Below, piece after piece: positions 16,312 through 25,386 of a stretch of 64,000 nt of DNA. Under the pieces are notes generated by a model. The model was given only the letters and a program-made list of their open reading frames with translations. It did not search any database and was not told where the DNA came from. The translations under genes were made by a program, and so were the position numbers. Position 1 is the first letter of the stretch. Each line of letters begins with the position of its first letter. This DNA comes from Actinacidiphila sp965342175 (GTDB lineage: Bacteria; Actinomycetota; Actinomycetes; Streptomycetales; Streptomycetaceae). Location: the NCBI RefSeq assembly GCF_965342175.1, contig NZ_CBDRBL010000029.1:1-64000 (forward strand), in the 5' to 3' direction.

Positions 16312-18697
16312 AGAGAAGGCACGTGTCATCGCGCGGGTTCGCGGGACCCAGCGCCTGTGTGAGGGCGGCCGCGACCGTGGTGCAGTCCTCCGTGGCGACC
16401 CGCTCGGCGACGCGGGCGAGATCGGCCAGTCCGGCGTCGATCTCCTGGTCACGGCGCTCGATGAGGCCGTCGGTGAAGAGGAAGAGCCGGTCCCCGGCGT
16501 GCAGACGGGTCTCGCACATGCCGTACGTGCTGTCCCGGCCGGCGCCCAGGATGCGGCCTTTGGGGCGCTCGAGGTACTCGGCGCGGCCACCACGCAGGTG
16601 GAGCACGGGGAGGTGCCCTGCCTGGGCCCAGGTGAGCACGCCCTCACCGGGCCGGTACTGGGCGAGGACCATCGTGGCGGTGGCGGAGCCGGAGTTCATG
16701 AGCACCTGGTTGAGGCGCTCCAGCAGCCGGTGCGGGGGCGTGCCGCTCAGGGCCATGGCCTCGGCGCCGTGGCGGAGTCCGGCCATCGTGGCGACGGCCT
16801 CCACACCGTGGCCGGCGACGTCGCCGACCGCCAGCAGCACGGAGTCGTCGGGGAGGGCGAGGGCGGTGAACCAGTCACCGCCGATCTGGATCGAGCTCTC
16901 GGCCGGCAGGTACGAGACGTCGCAGCTGACGCCGCCCAGTTCGAGGGGCTCCTCGGGGACGGGCAGCAGGGCGCGCTGCAGCCGCTGCGCGAGGATGTGC
17001 TCGGCGTTGAGGCTCCGCTGCTGCGTGCTGAACGCACGGTGGGCCTCGTCGAGCGCGATCTCACCGTGGCGCAGGGCGGTCAGGTCCTGGAAGAAGCCGT
17101 GCACCACCACGGGCGTGCCCTCGGCGTCGGTGTCGGCCTCGGCGACCATCCGCAGGTGGCGGGTCCCGTGGGGGGTACGGATGCGGAACGGCGCGTCGAC
17201 CGGTTCGCCCCGTTCGAGCAGCGCGCGCACCGCGGCGCCGACGGCGGGCACGTCCTCGGGGAAGAGGTGCTGGGGCAGCTCGTCGAGCGGCATGGGCCCG
17301 AGCTCGGGGTCGCGGTCGAACACCGTGTACACCTGCGGTGACCAGCTCAGGGTGTCGGTGACCAGATCCCAGTCGGTCCAGCCGAGGTTGCCCAGGTGCT
17401 GGAGCCGGCGCAACCGCTGGACCTCGCGGTCGGCCGTGTCGAGCCGCAGCCAGGAGACGACCAGGGCGTCGCCCAGGCGTACAGCGGCCACGGAGTAGGT
17501 GGAGCTGCGCGGTACGCCCGCGGCCACCTCGTGGTACTCGAAGGGCTCTGTCTCATAGGGTTCACCGGTCGCCAGGGTTCGCAGGTACCCCTGCCACAGC
17601 GGGGTGCCGGCCACCGTCGGATAGCACTCCAGGAGGCGCCGGCCGACCAGTTCGCGCCCCGTACGGCCGGCCACGTCCACCGACGCGGGGGCGGCCGCCT
17701 CGATGCGGAAGTCCGTCACCTCGCCCTCCACACCGCGTACGGGGACGAGGAGGACCGTCGCCTCGTACAGGGTGTCCAGGACGGCCTGCACGGTCGACGG
17801 CCAGGTGGCGGCGGGGGCGGGCGACAGGCAGCCGGCGCAGGCCCGTGCGGCGGCGGTCAGCAGCGCGCGGTCGGCGGTGTCGAAGTCGTCGGAGCGTTCA
17901 CGGAAGAAGCCCACCACGCCCACGACGTCCTCGCCGCGGTGCAGCGGCAGCCACGCCCGGGAGGCCCACGTGCCGGGACGGTCGCCGAGGAGGACGCGGT
18001 CGGCGCCGTCCTTGTCGAGGCCGGAGAGCCACACCGGGCGGCCGAGGCGGACCGCCTCCACCGGTGCCAGCGCCGCCAGCGGCGGCAGGTGGCCCCAGGC
18101 GCAGGCGATGCCGGCGTCGATGCCGCAGTGGGCGACCAGGTCGAGCCCGCCCGCCGGTGCGCTGGTGTAGAGCAGGACGGCGTCGACGTCCGCGGTCTCC
18201 CCGAGTTGTCCCACGAGCAGCCACGTCAGTTCCTCCGCGACGCCCCCGGAGGTACGGGCGCCGCCGGGCCCCGGCGGGCACGGCGGCGAGGGGCGGTGCA
18301 GGGAGGTGTAGCGCGAGGAGGTGAAGGCGGAGCGCGGGTCGCCGGACGGCGTCGGCGGGGGTGTGCCGGCCTCGGGAAGCGGGTCGGGTCGCTGCCGCGC
18401 CGGGGTGCGTGCGACGCGGGACGACTGGATGCCGCCGAGGATCGCCCAGGCCTCCTCCAGAACGGTGCGGCCGGCCCGGTTCGCGCGCCGCTGCAGTTCC
18501 TCCTGTGCGGCGCCGGGCCCCAGCCCCAGGCGGCCCATGAGAACGCCCCGGGCCCGTTCGGCCGCGGCTCGTGCGGGCGCCGCGAGCCGCTCCTCGTCGA
18601 GTTCGGCGCGCAGCCGGGCAACCGTACGAGCCAGCTGGTCGGCCGCGGAGCGCTCGGACGGCCGGCCACCGGACGCCGAGGCGACTTCGTCGTGGCC
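16292..18697 (-). CDS. ANTAR-GAF-PAS-PP2C protein phosphatase (RsbU/SpoIIE type)
   Basis: A protein of about 801 residues. Residues 15-85 form an ANTAR-like helical domain (AAERARGVLMGRLGLGPGAAQEEL, AWAIL). A GAF domain lies at about 145-290, a PAS-like domain at 300-430 and a second PAS at 435-555. The C-terminal SpoIIE-type PP2C domain carries metal-binding Asp in IGGDWF, VGDVAGHGVEA, LFTDGLIERR and PRDDTCLL, all intact. Such phosphatases dephosphorylate anti-anti-sigma proteins and so release sigma factors; ANTAR domains normally bind RNA hairpins. No anti-sigma partner is adjacent. The start is uncertain: GTG 18697 is used, and TTG 18718 is the only longer option. Confidence 0.87.
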   Translation of the reverse strand, partial: GHDEVASASGGRPSERSAADQLARTVARLRAELDEERLAAPARAAAERARGVLMGRLGLGPGAAQEELQRRANRAGRTVLEEAWAILGGIQSSRVARTPARQRPDPLPEAGTPPPTPSGDPRSAFTSSRYTSLHRPSPPCPPGPGGARTSGGVAEELTWLLVGQLGETADVDAVLLYTSAPAGGLDLVAHCGIDAGIACAWGHLPPLAALAPVEAVRLGRPVWLSGLDKDGADRVLLGDRPGTWASRAWLPLHRGEDVVGVVGFFRERSDDFDTADRALLTAAARACAGCLSPAPAATWPSTVQAVLDTLYEATVLLVPVRGVEGEVTDFRIEAAAPASVDVAGRTGRELVGRRLLECYPTVAGTPLWQGYLRTLATGEPYETEPFEYHEVAAGVPRSSTYSVAAVRLGDALVVSWLRLDTADREVQRLRRLQHLGNLGWTDWDLVTDTLSWSPQVYTVFDRDPELGPMPLDELPQHLFPEDVPAVGAAVRALLERGEPVDAPFRIRTPHGTRHLRMVAEADTDAEGTPVVVHGFFQDLTALRHGEIALDEAHRAFSTQQRSLNAEHILAQRLQRALLPVPEEPLELGGVSCDVSYLPAESSIQIGGDWFTALALPDDSVLLAVGDVAGHGVEAVATMAGLRHGAEAMALSGTPPHRLLERLNQVLMNSGSATATMVLAQYRPGEGVLTWAQAGHLPVLHLRGGRAEYLERPKGRILGAGRDSTYGMCETRLHAGDRLFLFTDGLIERRDQEIDAGLADLARVAERVATEDCTTVAAALTQALGPANPRDDTCLLCVRVCA

Positions 18698-18900
18698 CAC
18701 TCTGTGAGCATCGCACAATCACGCCAGGGGCGAAGTCCCGCGCCGGGCGCCCCCGCCCCGGGCGTTCGAGCGCTGCGGCCGCCGAGGGCCTCGGGGGGCG
18801 ACCGCCCTGGCCCGCGCCGCCGGACGGGGAAGATTAGGGGCATCCGCTGCGGGAAGCCGATCCGACGACGATCCTCGCGTCGTTCGAAAGGAGCGCATCC

Positions 18901-19362
18901 ATGGGCACGATCAGCGAATCCGTCGACGTCGGCGTCCCGCTGCACACCGCGTACAACCAGTGGACCCAGTTCGAGGAGTTCCCGCACTTCATGGAGGGCG
19001 TGGAGCAGGTGACCCAGATCGACGACCGGCACAACCACTGGGTGACGAACATCGCCGGCGCCCGCCGGGAGTTCGACACGGAGATCGTCGACCAGCTGGC
19101 GGACGAACGCGTCGCCTGGCGCACGGTCAGCGGGGACATCCGGCAACGGGGCGTCGTGACCTTCCAGGAGATCGACCCGTCGCACACCCGGGTCAATCTC
19201 GCCATGCAGGTGGAGACCTCGGGGCTCGCCGAGAAGGCCGCCGACGCGCTCGGCGTCCTCGACCGGCGGGCGCGGGGCGACCTGCGGCGGTTCAAGCACT
19301 ACATCGAGGAACGGGGCAGCGAGTCGGGGGCCTGGCGGGGTCGGGTCGCCCCCGGTGGATGA
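18901..19362 (+). CDS. SRPBCC-superfamily protein (cyclase/dehydrase-like)
   Basis: A 153-residue START/Bet v1-like protein. Features are an N-terminal strand ISESVDVGVPLHTAYNQWTQFEEFPHFMEG and a helix-grip pattern with DRHNHWVTNIAG, REFDTEIVDQLADERVAWRT and GVVTFQEIDPSHTRVNL. It ends in a long helix (ARGDLRRFKHYIEE). Streptomyces carries many such short proteins beside stress-response genes; ligands are unknown. GAAAGGAG eight bases upstream fixes the ATG. A roughly 1-kb gene-poor stretch follows. Confidence 0.88.
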   Translation: MGTISESVDVGVPLHTAYNQWTQFEEFPHFMEGVEQVTQIDDRHNHWVTNIAGARREFDTEIVDQLADERVAWRTVSGDIRQRGVVTFQEIDPSHTRVNLAMQVETSGLAEKAADALGVLDRRARGDLRRFKHYIEERGSESGAWRGRVAPGG

Positions 19363-20365
19363 CCGCGGCGAACGGCCCGCGGCCGACGACGCCGACGGGC
19401 TCCCCCGCCGCTCCGGGGTGGGGTGCACGGGCAACGTGCGCGACCGGGCTCCGGCAGGCGGTCCGGCCTTCGAGGTCGAGGAGGAGCCTGCTGGCCGGTC
19501 CCGGCAGCGGACGGCTGGTCGACCGGAGTCCGCCGCCCGGGGCCCGGCGTGTCTGCGCGGGCCCCGGGCGTCACGCTGCGGCACGATGTGGGGCCGCGCA
19601 GAGCGATGGGCCACCCACGGGTGTCGCCACCGGCCGCCGACATGGCCGGCGCTGTCGGTCGACTCGCCGTACCACCGCGACCGGGACTCCGGTCAGGCCA
19701 ACCGGCGCGTACTGGACCAGGCGCGTCTCCCAGGTTCCGGGATCCCACCGTTGTTCGCCTCGGCTGCCGAACCCGACAGCGAGGTCGACCCGCTGGCGCG
19801 GGGGCGGACCCCGCGCCATCACCTGCCGGCCGGCAGGCCCCCACCCCACCCCGGCTGCCGAACGTCGAGGGCCGGGCGGCGGACGGGCTGGGTGGTGCCG
19901 CCGAGGGGACGGCGCTGCAGACGGCCCCCACACGGGCGCTGGTGCGCACCGCGCCTCGAAGACCTCTCTCGGGGCGTCCCGGCACCGCGCATGATGCCGC
20001 GGCTCACCGCCGTCGCGCTCTGATCGGCCGCCCGTGGATGCCCCCGGGCCGCCACGACATCCCGTTGCCCGTCCGCACAACCTGCGTGCCGCCACCGCGC
20101 TCCGCGGGGAACCGAGGGAACTACGCGAACGCGTCGCGCCCGCGCTGGAGCACACCGGCGACCTGCCCTTCGTCCGCGCCGCCTGGCCGCACCCGCGCTG
20201 CCGGGCGGCGGCCCCGACCGGCAGCGCGGGCGGGAAGCGCACCGGGGTGGACACGCCGATCGGGCAGACGGCGCCCGACGGCCGCATGCCCCCGGCGACA
20301 CCGGGCAGGGGCAACTGCGGGCGACCTGCTCCGTGACATCACCGCACCGACCGACGGAGGACCCG
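19363..20365. other. 1-kb stretch without a recognisable gene
   Basis: An open frame continues on the plus strand from GTG 19355 for 222 codons and shows high third-position GC for its first 70 codons, then loses it. No domain is recognisable in any frame. Locally raised AT, irregular codon bias and competing frames suggest degraded coding DNA. The right end holds ACGGAGG, the ribosome binding site for the gene at 20366. Confidence 0.45.
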
Positions 20366-21460
20366 ATGGACGCGGTCCGCTACCCCTCGACCGTTCCCCG
20401 GACCACTGAGCCGGTGCTGCCCGCGGCGCGCGGCCCCCTCTCCCGCGCCGTGCTCGGCGCCCTCACCGCCGGCCCGCCGGGAACATCGCCGGCACCGGCC
20501 GCCGGGGCGCTGGAGGATGCCGATCCCTACGGCGAGGACCTGCAGCTGGCCCTGCACGTCTGCTACGAGCTGCACTACCGGGGCTTCGCCGGGGTGGATC
20601 CCGGCTGGGAGTGGGATCCCGGGCTGCTGGGGCTGCGCGGCGCCATGGAGCGCGCCTTCGGGGCGGCGATCCGCGCCGACCTGCCGCCGGGTCCCGAAGG
20701 AGGCGAGGCCCGCGACGCCCTCGACCGGGAACTGGAGGGGCTGCTGTGCGAGCCCCGCGACGCTCGCGGCGTGTCGTACTTCCTGCGCGACGAGGGCACC
20801 TGGGAGCAGTTGCGGGAGTTCTTCGTGCACCGGTCGGTCTACCAGCTCAAGGAGGCCGATCCGCAGGCCTGGGTCATTCCAAGGCTCACCGGTCAGGCGA
20901 AAGCCTCGCTGGTGGCCGTCGAGTACGACGAGTTCGGGGGCGGGCGCGGCGAGCGCGTCCATGCGCGGCTCTACGCCGACCTGCTCCGGGGCGCCGGGCT
21001 GGACGCCTCGTACGGGCACTACGTGGACGCCGTGCCGGCCGTCACTCTCGCCACCGTGAACGTGATGTCCTGGATGGGCCTGCACCGGGAACTGCGGGGA
21101 GCGCTCGTGGGGCACTTCGCCGCCGCAGAGATCGGCACCTCGCCGTCAGCGCGCCGGACGGTGGAGGCGATCGACCGGCTCGGCGGCGCTGCGGCCTGCC
21201 GGCACTTCTACGCGGAGCACATCGAGGCCGACGCGGTCCACGAGCAGGTGATGCGCCACGACGTCATCGGCGATCTGCTGGCCCGCGAGCCCGGCCTGAC
21301 CGCCGACGTCCTGCTGGGGGTCCGCGCCACGGCGCTGCTGGAGGGGCGCCTGGAGGAGCACCTGCTGAACGCGTGGCGGGCCGGGCGCACATCGCTGCGC
21401 CTCGAGCCGGGGCAGCACTGTCCGCCCGACGGGCCCCTCCACTCCCCTTGCCCTGATTGA
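20366..21460 (+). CDS. Iron-containing redox enzyme, heme-oxygenase-like fold
   Basis: A 364-residue protein of the iron-containing redox enzyme family. It has the characteristic CYELHYRGF, DPGWEWDPGLLGLR, EYDEFGGGRGERVHARLY and HFYAEHIEADAVHEQ blocks. The last two carry the Glu/Asp/His pattern of heme-oxygenase-like diiron oxidases. A short disordered N-terminus precedes the helical core (about 50-345). Reaction and substrate are unknown. GGAGG six bases upstream supports the ATG. It lies upstream of the YihY/CsbD unit but a separate sigma-B-like promoter separates them. Confidence 0.85.
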   Translation: MDAVRYPSTVPRTTEPVLPAARGPLSRAVLGALTAGPPGTSPAPAAGALEDADPYGEDLQLALHVCYELHYRGFAGVDPGWEWDPGLLGLRGAMERAFGAAIRADLPPGPEGGEARDALDRELEGLLCEPRDARGVSYFLRDEGTWEQLREFFVHRSVYQLKEADPQAWVIPRLTGQAKASLVAVEYDEFGGGRGERVHARLYADLLRGAGLDASYGHYVDAVPAVTLATVNVMSWMGLHRELRGALVGHFAAAEIGTSPSARRTVEAIDRLGGAAACRHFYAEHIEADAVHEQVMRHDVIGDLLAREPGLTADVLLGVRATALLEGRLEEHLLNAWRAGRTSLRLEPGQHCPPDGPLHSPCPD

Positions 21461-21472
21461 TCGGTATCACCT

Positions 21473-21496
21473 GGTTCGCCAGGATCATCCGGGTAA
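21473..21496 (+). promoter_or_regulatory. Sigma-B-like promoter before yihY-csbD
   Basis: GGTT at 21473-21476, a 14-base spacer and GGGTAA at 21491-21496 fit the Streptomyces sigma-B family pattern (GNNT-N14-16-GGGTAC/T) except for the last base. CsbD is a sigma-B-controlled stress protein in Bacillus, so gene content supports the match. Confidence 0.6.
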
Positions 21497-21613
21497 AGTG
21501 CACCCCAGAGGCCTGAGCAAGGAGGTCGAGCGATGCGCCCAGCAGCCCCGGGGACCCGGGCGGGCACGGCACGCCGCATGGCGGCCGGCGCCGCCGTCCG
21601 CTGAGGCCCCGCG

Positions 21614-22564
21614 ATGGCAGGAGGGGCGGCCCGGTGGCTCCGGCATCCCTACCGGTCCTGGCGGGCCTCCCGGGCGGGCCACATGTGGCTCCAGGGGGGC
21701 GAACTGGAGCTGCTGCAGCGCTCCATGGGGTTCGCGGCACTCGGTCTGGTGACGCTCGTACCGCTGCTCATCGTGGTGGCCGCCGCGGTGCCCTTCCACG
21801 GCTATGGCTTCGCGCAGTGGCTCGTCGACGGCATGGGACTGTCGGCCGAGCCGGCGCAGGCCGTGAAGGACGTGTTCGCCACCCCCGGCGCGGTGATCAG
21901 CAGCACGAGCGGTCTGAGCCTCCTGGCGCTGGCGTTGTTCGGCCTCTCCTTCGCCGCGTGTGTCGAGGTCGGGTACACCCGGATCTGGCAGGTGCCGCCC
22001 ACCCCATGGCACCACGTGTGGCGGCGGGCGGTGTGGCTGGCCGCGCTGACGGCGTACCTGTTCGCGGAGGCGCAGAGCGGGGCGGTGCTGGGCGAGGGGT
22101 GGCCGGACACGGTGTTCCGCGGCGGCACTGCCGTCGTGCTGGGCTTCGCCTTCTTCTGGTGGGGGCAGTACTTCCTGCTGGCCGGGAAGGTGCCGTGGCC
22201 GGCGCTGGTGCCGGGGGCACTCGTGACGATGGCCGGCCTCATCGGACTGCGGGTCTTCTCCTCCTACGTGTTCGCCCCGCTGATCGTGACCAATGCCGTC
22301 TCCTACGGCGCCGTCGGCACGGTGCTCATCGTCCAGTGCTGGCTCATCGGGGTGGGTTTCGTGGTGTTCGGGGGCGCGCTGCTGGGACGCCATCTGCAGA
22401 ATCCGGGCACCTGGTTTCCTTCCACACCTTCAGGGCAGGCGGAGGGCAGCGCAGAGCGACTCCCGGAAGGAGAACCCCATGGGTGCCGAGAAGAAGGCCG
22501 AGAACACCGGCCAGAAGATGAAGGGCAAGGTCGAGGAGGCCGCGGGGAAACTGACCGGCGATGA
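21614..22564 (+). CDS. YihY/BrkB-like membrane protein
   Basis: A 316-residue multi-pass membrane protein. Six hydrophobic segments lie between about 35 and 275 (MGFAALGLVTLVPLLIVVAAA, GLSLLALALFGLSFAACVEVG, AVVLGFAFFWWGQYFLLAG, LVTMAGLIGLRVFSSYVF, VGTVLIVQCWLIGVGFVVFGG). The VEVGYTRIWQ segment and helix spacing resemble the YihY family, function unknown. The last 50 residues are charged, lack family character and run 86 bases into the csbD gene in another frame. The original stop near 22430 has probably been lost. The ATG has only a weak GAGG site. Confidence 0.75.
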   Translation: MAGGAARWLRHPYRSWRASRAGHMWLQGGELELLQRSMGFAALGLVTLVPLLIVVAAAVPFHGYGFAQWLVDGMGLSAEPAQAVKDVFATPGAVISSTSGLSLLALALFGLSFAACVEVGYTRIWQVPPTPWHHVWRRAVWLAALTAYLFAEAQSGAVLGEGWPDTVFRGGTAVVLGFAFFWWGQYFLLAGKVPWPALVPGALVTMAGLIGLRVFSSYVFAPLIVTNAVSYGAVGTVLIVQCWLIGVGFVVFGGALLGRHLQNPGTWFPSTPSGQAEGSAERLPEGEPHGCREEGREHRPEDEGQGRGGRGETDRR

Positions 22565-22652
22565 GAGCCTTCGGATGAAGGGCAAGGCCGACCAGGTCAA
22601 GGGCGATGCCAAGCAGGTCGTCGAGAAGGGCAAGGACACTCTCGACCAGTGA
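22479..22652 (+). CDS. CsbD-family stress protein
   Basis: A 57-residue, highly charged, helical protein with the CsbD pattern: KAENTGQKMKGKVEEAAGKL, then TGDESLRMKGKADQVKGDAK. The family accumulates under general stress; biochemical role is unknown. GGAAGGAG seven bases before the ATG is among the best sites in the window, so translation is independent although the start lies inside the yihY frame. Both genes are likely read from the sigma-B-like promoter at 21473. Confidence 0.93.
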   Translation: MGAEKKAENTGQKMKGKVEEAAGKLTGDESLRMKGKADQVKGDAKQVVEKGKDTLDQ

Positions 22653-22892
22653 TGGCGGCCCACCCGCACAGCGTTCGTGGGTTCGCCGTTCGGGGGAAGT
22701 CCGTCGGCCGGCGGGGCGTAGCACGTCCCGTCGGCCGATGTGCGTGTGCCGGTGCCAGTGCCGACCGAACCGCCTCCGAGCGGCAGGATGTTCGCGATCG
22801 GTCGGTCCGCCCTGCGGCGGGAGCCGGTCCGGCGGCGGCCAGGCGCCGGCTCATGGGACGTCGGCGCGCGCAGAACCTCAGCCCCTGAGACG

Positions 22893-24002
22893 TCAGCTGT
22901 CGAAGTCCACCGTCAGCGTGTCGGACACCGGATAGCTCTGGCAGGTCAGCACATAGCCCGCGTCGACCTCGGCCGTCTCGAGGGCGAAGTTGCGGCGCAT
23001 CTCCGCCTTGCCGTCGGTGACGAGCGCCCGGCAGGTGCCGCAGACCCCGCCCTTGCAGGCGAAGGGAAGATCCGGGCGAGTGCGCTGGGCGCCGTCGAGG
23101 ACGCTGCGATCGCGCGGCAGCGCGGCCGTGGTGGTGCGGCCGTCGAGGACGACGGTGACCTGGCTGACCGGTCCTTCGGCGGCGACGTCCTCATGGCGCA
23201 CCGGGGTGACGGGCTCGTCGTCCGCGTAGAACAGCTCCTGGTGCACCCGGTCGCCGGGGACGCCGAGGCCGGCAAGGACCTGCTGGGCGTCGACGACCAT
23301 GCCGTGGGGGCCGCACAGCCACCAGTGGTCGGCGTTCGGGACGTCGACGAAACCCTCGACGAGGGTGGCGAGCCGTCCTGCGTCGAGGCGGCCGGAGAGC
23401 ACCTCGGCCTCGCGTGGTTCTCTGGAGAGCACGTGGGCGAGCTGGAACCGGGCGGGGTACAGGTCCTTCAGCTCGGCGAGTTCGTCGGCGAACATGACCG
23501 TGTCGGTGCGCCGGTTGCCGTAGAAGAGCGTGACTCGGGAGGCGAGGTCGGCGGCGAGGACGGACTCGGCGATGGAGAGCATCGGGGTGATGCCGGAGCC
23601 CGCCGCGATGAGCACATGGTGCCCGGGTTCGGCCAGATCGGGGGTGAAGGCCCCGGTGGGCCCCATGACCTCGACGGTGTCCCCCGGCCGCACCTCGTGC
23701 ACCAGCCAGGCCGAGAAGAGCCCGCCGGGCACGACGCGCACCCCGATGCGGGGGGCGGTGCCGACCGGAGAGCAGATGGAGTACGAGCGCCGCTCGTCGC
23801 GCCCGTCGATCTCGCGGCGCAGCGTGAGGGACTGCCCTGGCGCGAAGGCGAACTCCGCGGCCAGCTCGCGCGGTATGTCGAAGCTGACGGCGGCCGCGTC
23901 CTCGCAGAGCGGCTCGACCGCGGCGACCCGCAGGGCGTGGAAGGCCGGGCGGCGGCGGACCCGCGGGGCCGGCGCCTGCGGGACGGGGAGGGTCGGTGCC
24001 AT
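22893..24002 (-). CDS. paaE: Phenylacetyl-CoA epoxidase reductase PaaE
   Basis: A 369-residue NAD(P)H-dependent flavin/2Fe-2S reductase that delivers electrons to the PaaABC oxygenase. The FAD-binding half contains RRSYSICSP; the nucleotide-binding half has GSGITPMLSIAES and LFYGNRRTD. The C-terminal ferredoxin domain holds the plant-type cluster CKGGVCGTCRALV plus a distal Cys in YVLTCQSYP. It is last in paaABCDE, with an ATGA overlap with paaD. Confidence 0.95.
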   Translation of the reverse strand: MAPTLPVPQAPAPRVRRRPAFHALRVAAVEPLCEDAAAVSFDIPRELAAEFAFAPGQSLTLRREIDGRDERRSYSICSPVGTAPRIGVRVVPGGLFSAWLVHEVRPGDTVEVMGPTGAFTPDLAEPGHHVLIAAGSGITPMLSIAESVLAADLASRVTLFYGNRRTDTVMFADELAELKDLYPARFQLAHVLSREPREAEVLSGRLDAGRLATLVEGFVDVPNADHWWLCGPHGMVVDAQQVLAGLGVPGDRVHQELFYADDEPVTPVRHEDVAAEGPVSQVTVVLDGRTTTAALPRDRSVLDGAQRTRPDLPFACKGGVCGTCRALVTDGKAEMRRNFALETAEVDAGYVLTCQSYPVSDTLTVDFDS

Positions 24003-24523
24003 CAGATCTCCTTGACGTACTCGAACGGCTCGCGGCAGGCACGGCAGCGCCACAGGGCCTTGCAGGAGGTGGCGGCGAAGCGTGAGGTCTCCTCGGTGTC
24101 CGCTGATCCGCAGCGGGGGCAGGCGACGGCGCGCCGGGTGGCGGTGAGAAGGAGCGGCACTGGGCCGGCGGGGCGCCGCGGCGCCGGCCCGGGGGGTGCG
24201 ATGCCGTGGGCGGCGAGCTTGCGGCGGCCCTCGGCGGTGATCCAGTCGGTCGTCCACGGCGGGTCCAGGACGGTGCGGATCTCGACCCGGGGGAAACCGG
24301 CGGCGCGCAGCCGGGCCGCCACGTCGGCACGCATCTCCGCCATGGCGGGGCAGCCCGAGTAGGTGGGGGTGAGGGCTGCCACGACGGTGCCGTCGGGGCG
24401 GACGTCGACGTCACGCAGGACGCCGAGGTCAGCCAGGGTCAGCATCGGCAGCTCGGGGTCGGGCACCTCGGCGGCCACGCGGGCCGCCCGGTGCGCGTCG
24501 GCGGGCGCGGTCGCGGCGCTCAC
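24002..24523 (-). CDS. paaD: Phenylacetyl-CoA epoxidase assembly protein PaaD
   Basis: A 173-residue MIP18/DUF59-family protein required for maturation of the epoxidase, probably in iron-sulfur or diiron-site assembly. The DUF59 part has VPDPELPMLTLADLGVLRDV and TPTYSGCPAMAEMRADV with its cysteine. The C-terminal zinc-ribbon-like region has CPRCG and CRAC pairs (ACPRCGSADTEETSRF, WRCRACREPFEYVKEI). The GTG start overlaps the paaC stop (GTGA). Confidence 0.94.
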   Translation of the reverse strand: MSAATAPADAHRAARVAAEVPDPELPMLTLADLGVLRDVDVRPDGTVVAALTPTYSGCPAMAEMRADVAARLRAAGFPRVEIRTVLDPPWTTDWITAEGRRKLAAHGIAPPGPAPRRPAGPVPLLLTATRRAVACPRCGSADTEETSRFAATSCKALWRCRACREPFEYVKEI

Positions 24524-25377
24524 CAGACCGCTCCCGGGTGTGCGCGGGCGACGCCCTGCAACTCCGCGAGCAGCGGCGCGAGGTGCTCGGTGTGATCGCC
24601 CTCGCGGCCGTGGCCGGGCAGCGGCTCGGCCTCGACCGGGGGCAGCCCGGCGGCCTCGGTGACCTGCCGCAGAACGCCGGCCACCTCGTCCCGCACCTCG
24701 GCCGGCTCGGCACCGCAGGTCGCTGCGGCGGTGAAGAGCTCCTCCAGGTAGGGGGCGACCTGTCCCAGACCGGCCCGCATCCGGCGGTGCGACTCCTCGG
24801 TGCCGTCGCCGAGCCGTACCGTCCACTCGGCGGCGTACTGCCGGTGGTACGTCACCTCGTTGACGCCCTTGGCGGCGATGGCGGCGAGCACCGGGTCCTG
24901 GGCGGTGCGGGCGAGCCGCTCGAGGACGGCGAGCCGCCAGCTGGACGTGACGAGCAGCCGGGCGACGGAGAACGCGAAGTCCCCGCAGGGCAGTTCGGCG
25001 AGGCGCACGTTGCGGAAGTCGGGGGCGTCCCGGAGGTAGGCGTAGGCGTCCTCGTCACGGCCGGTGCCGTCCACCTGGCCCGCGCGGGAGTAGAGCAGGC
25101 GGGCCTGGCCGAGCAGGTCGAGCCCGATGTTGGCGAGGGCGACCTCCTCCTCCAGCTCGGGCGCACGGGTGCACCACTCGGCCAGGCGCTGGGCGCCGAT
25201 CAGGGCGTCGTCGCCGAGCGCCAGGCAGCGGGCGGCCAGCACCGCGGCGTCCACGCCCGCCGGCAGGGCGGTGTCCACGCCGTGCAGAGGGTCCTGGAAG
25301 CCGGTCCCGAAGGCCCAGCGGGCGTCGCTGTCCTCGTGCCCCTCGGCCAGGGACAGGTAGACGTGCTCGTCGCTCAT
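24520..25377 (-). CDS. paaC: Phenylacetyl-CoA epoxidase structural subunit PaaC
   Basis: A 285-residue ferritin-like protein that pairs with PaaA in the oxygenase core and lacks a full diiron site. Conserved segments are GDDALIGAQRLAEWCTRAPELEEEVALANIGLDLLGQAR, the FRNVRLAELPCGDFAFSVARL block, GVNEVTYHRQYAAEW and GDGTEESHRRM. AGGAG precedes the ATG. It starts nine bases after paaB. Confidence 0.94.
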   Translation of the reverse strand: MSDEHVYLSLAEGHEDSDARWAFGTGFQDPLHGVDTALPAGVDAAVLAARCLALGDDALIGAQRLAEWCTRAPELEEEVALANIGLDLLGQARLLYSRAGQVDGTGRDEDAYAYLRDAPDFRNVRLAELPCGDFAFSVARLLVTSSWRLAVLERLARTAQDPVLAAIAAKGVNEVTYHRQYAAEWTVRLGDGTEESHRRMRAGLGQVAPYLEELFTAAATCGAEPAEVRDEVAGVLRQVTEAAGLPPVEAEPLPGHGREGDHTEHLAPLLAELQGVARAHPGAVW

Positions 25378-25386
25378 GCCCTGCTC

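Noticed and set aside
19355..20023. 222-codon plus-strand frame starting at GTG 19355
   Set aside because: No ribosome binding site, no recognisable domain, and codon bias fades after about 70 codons.
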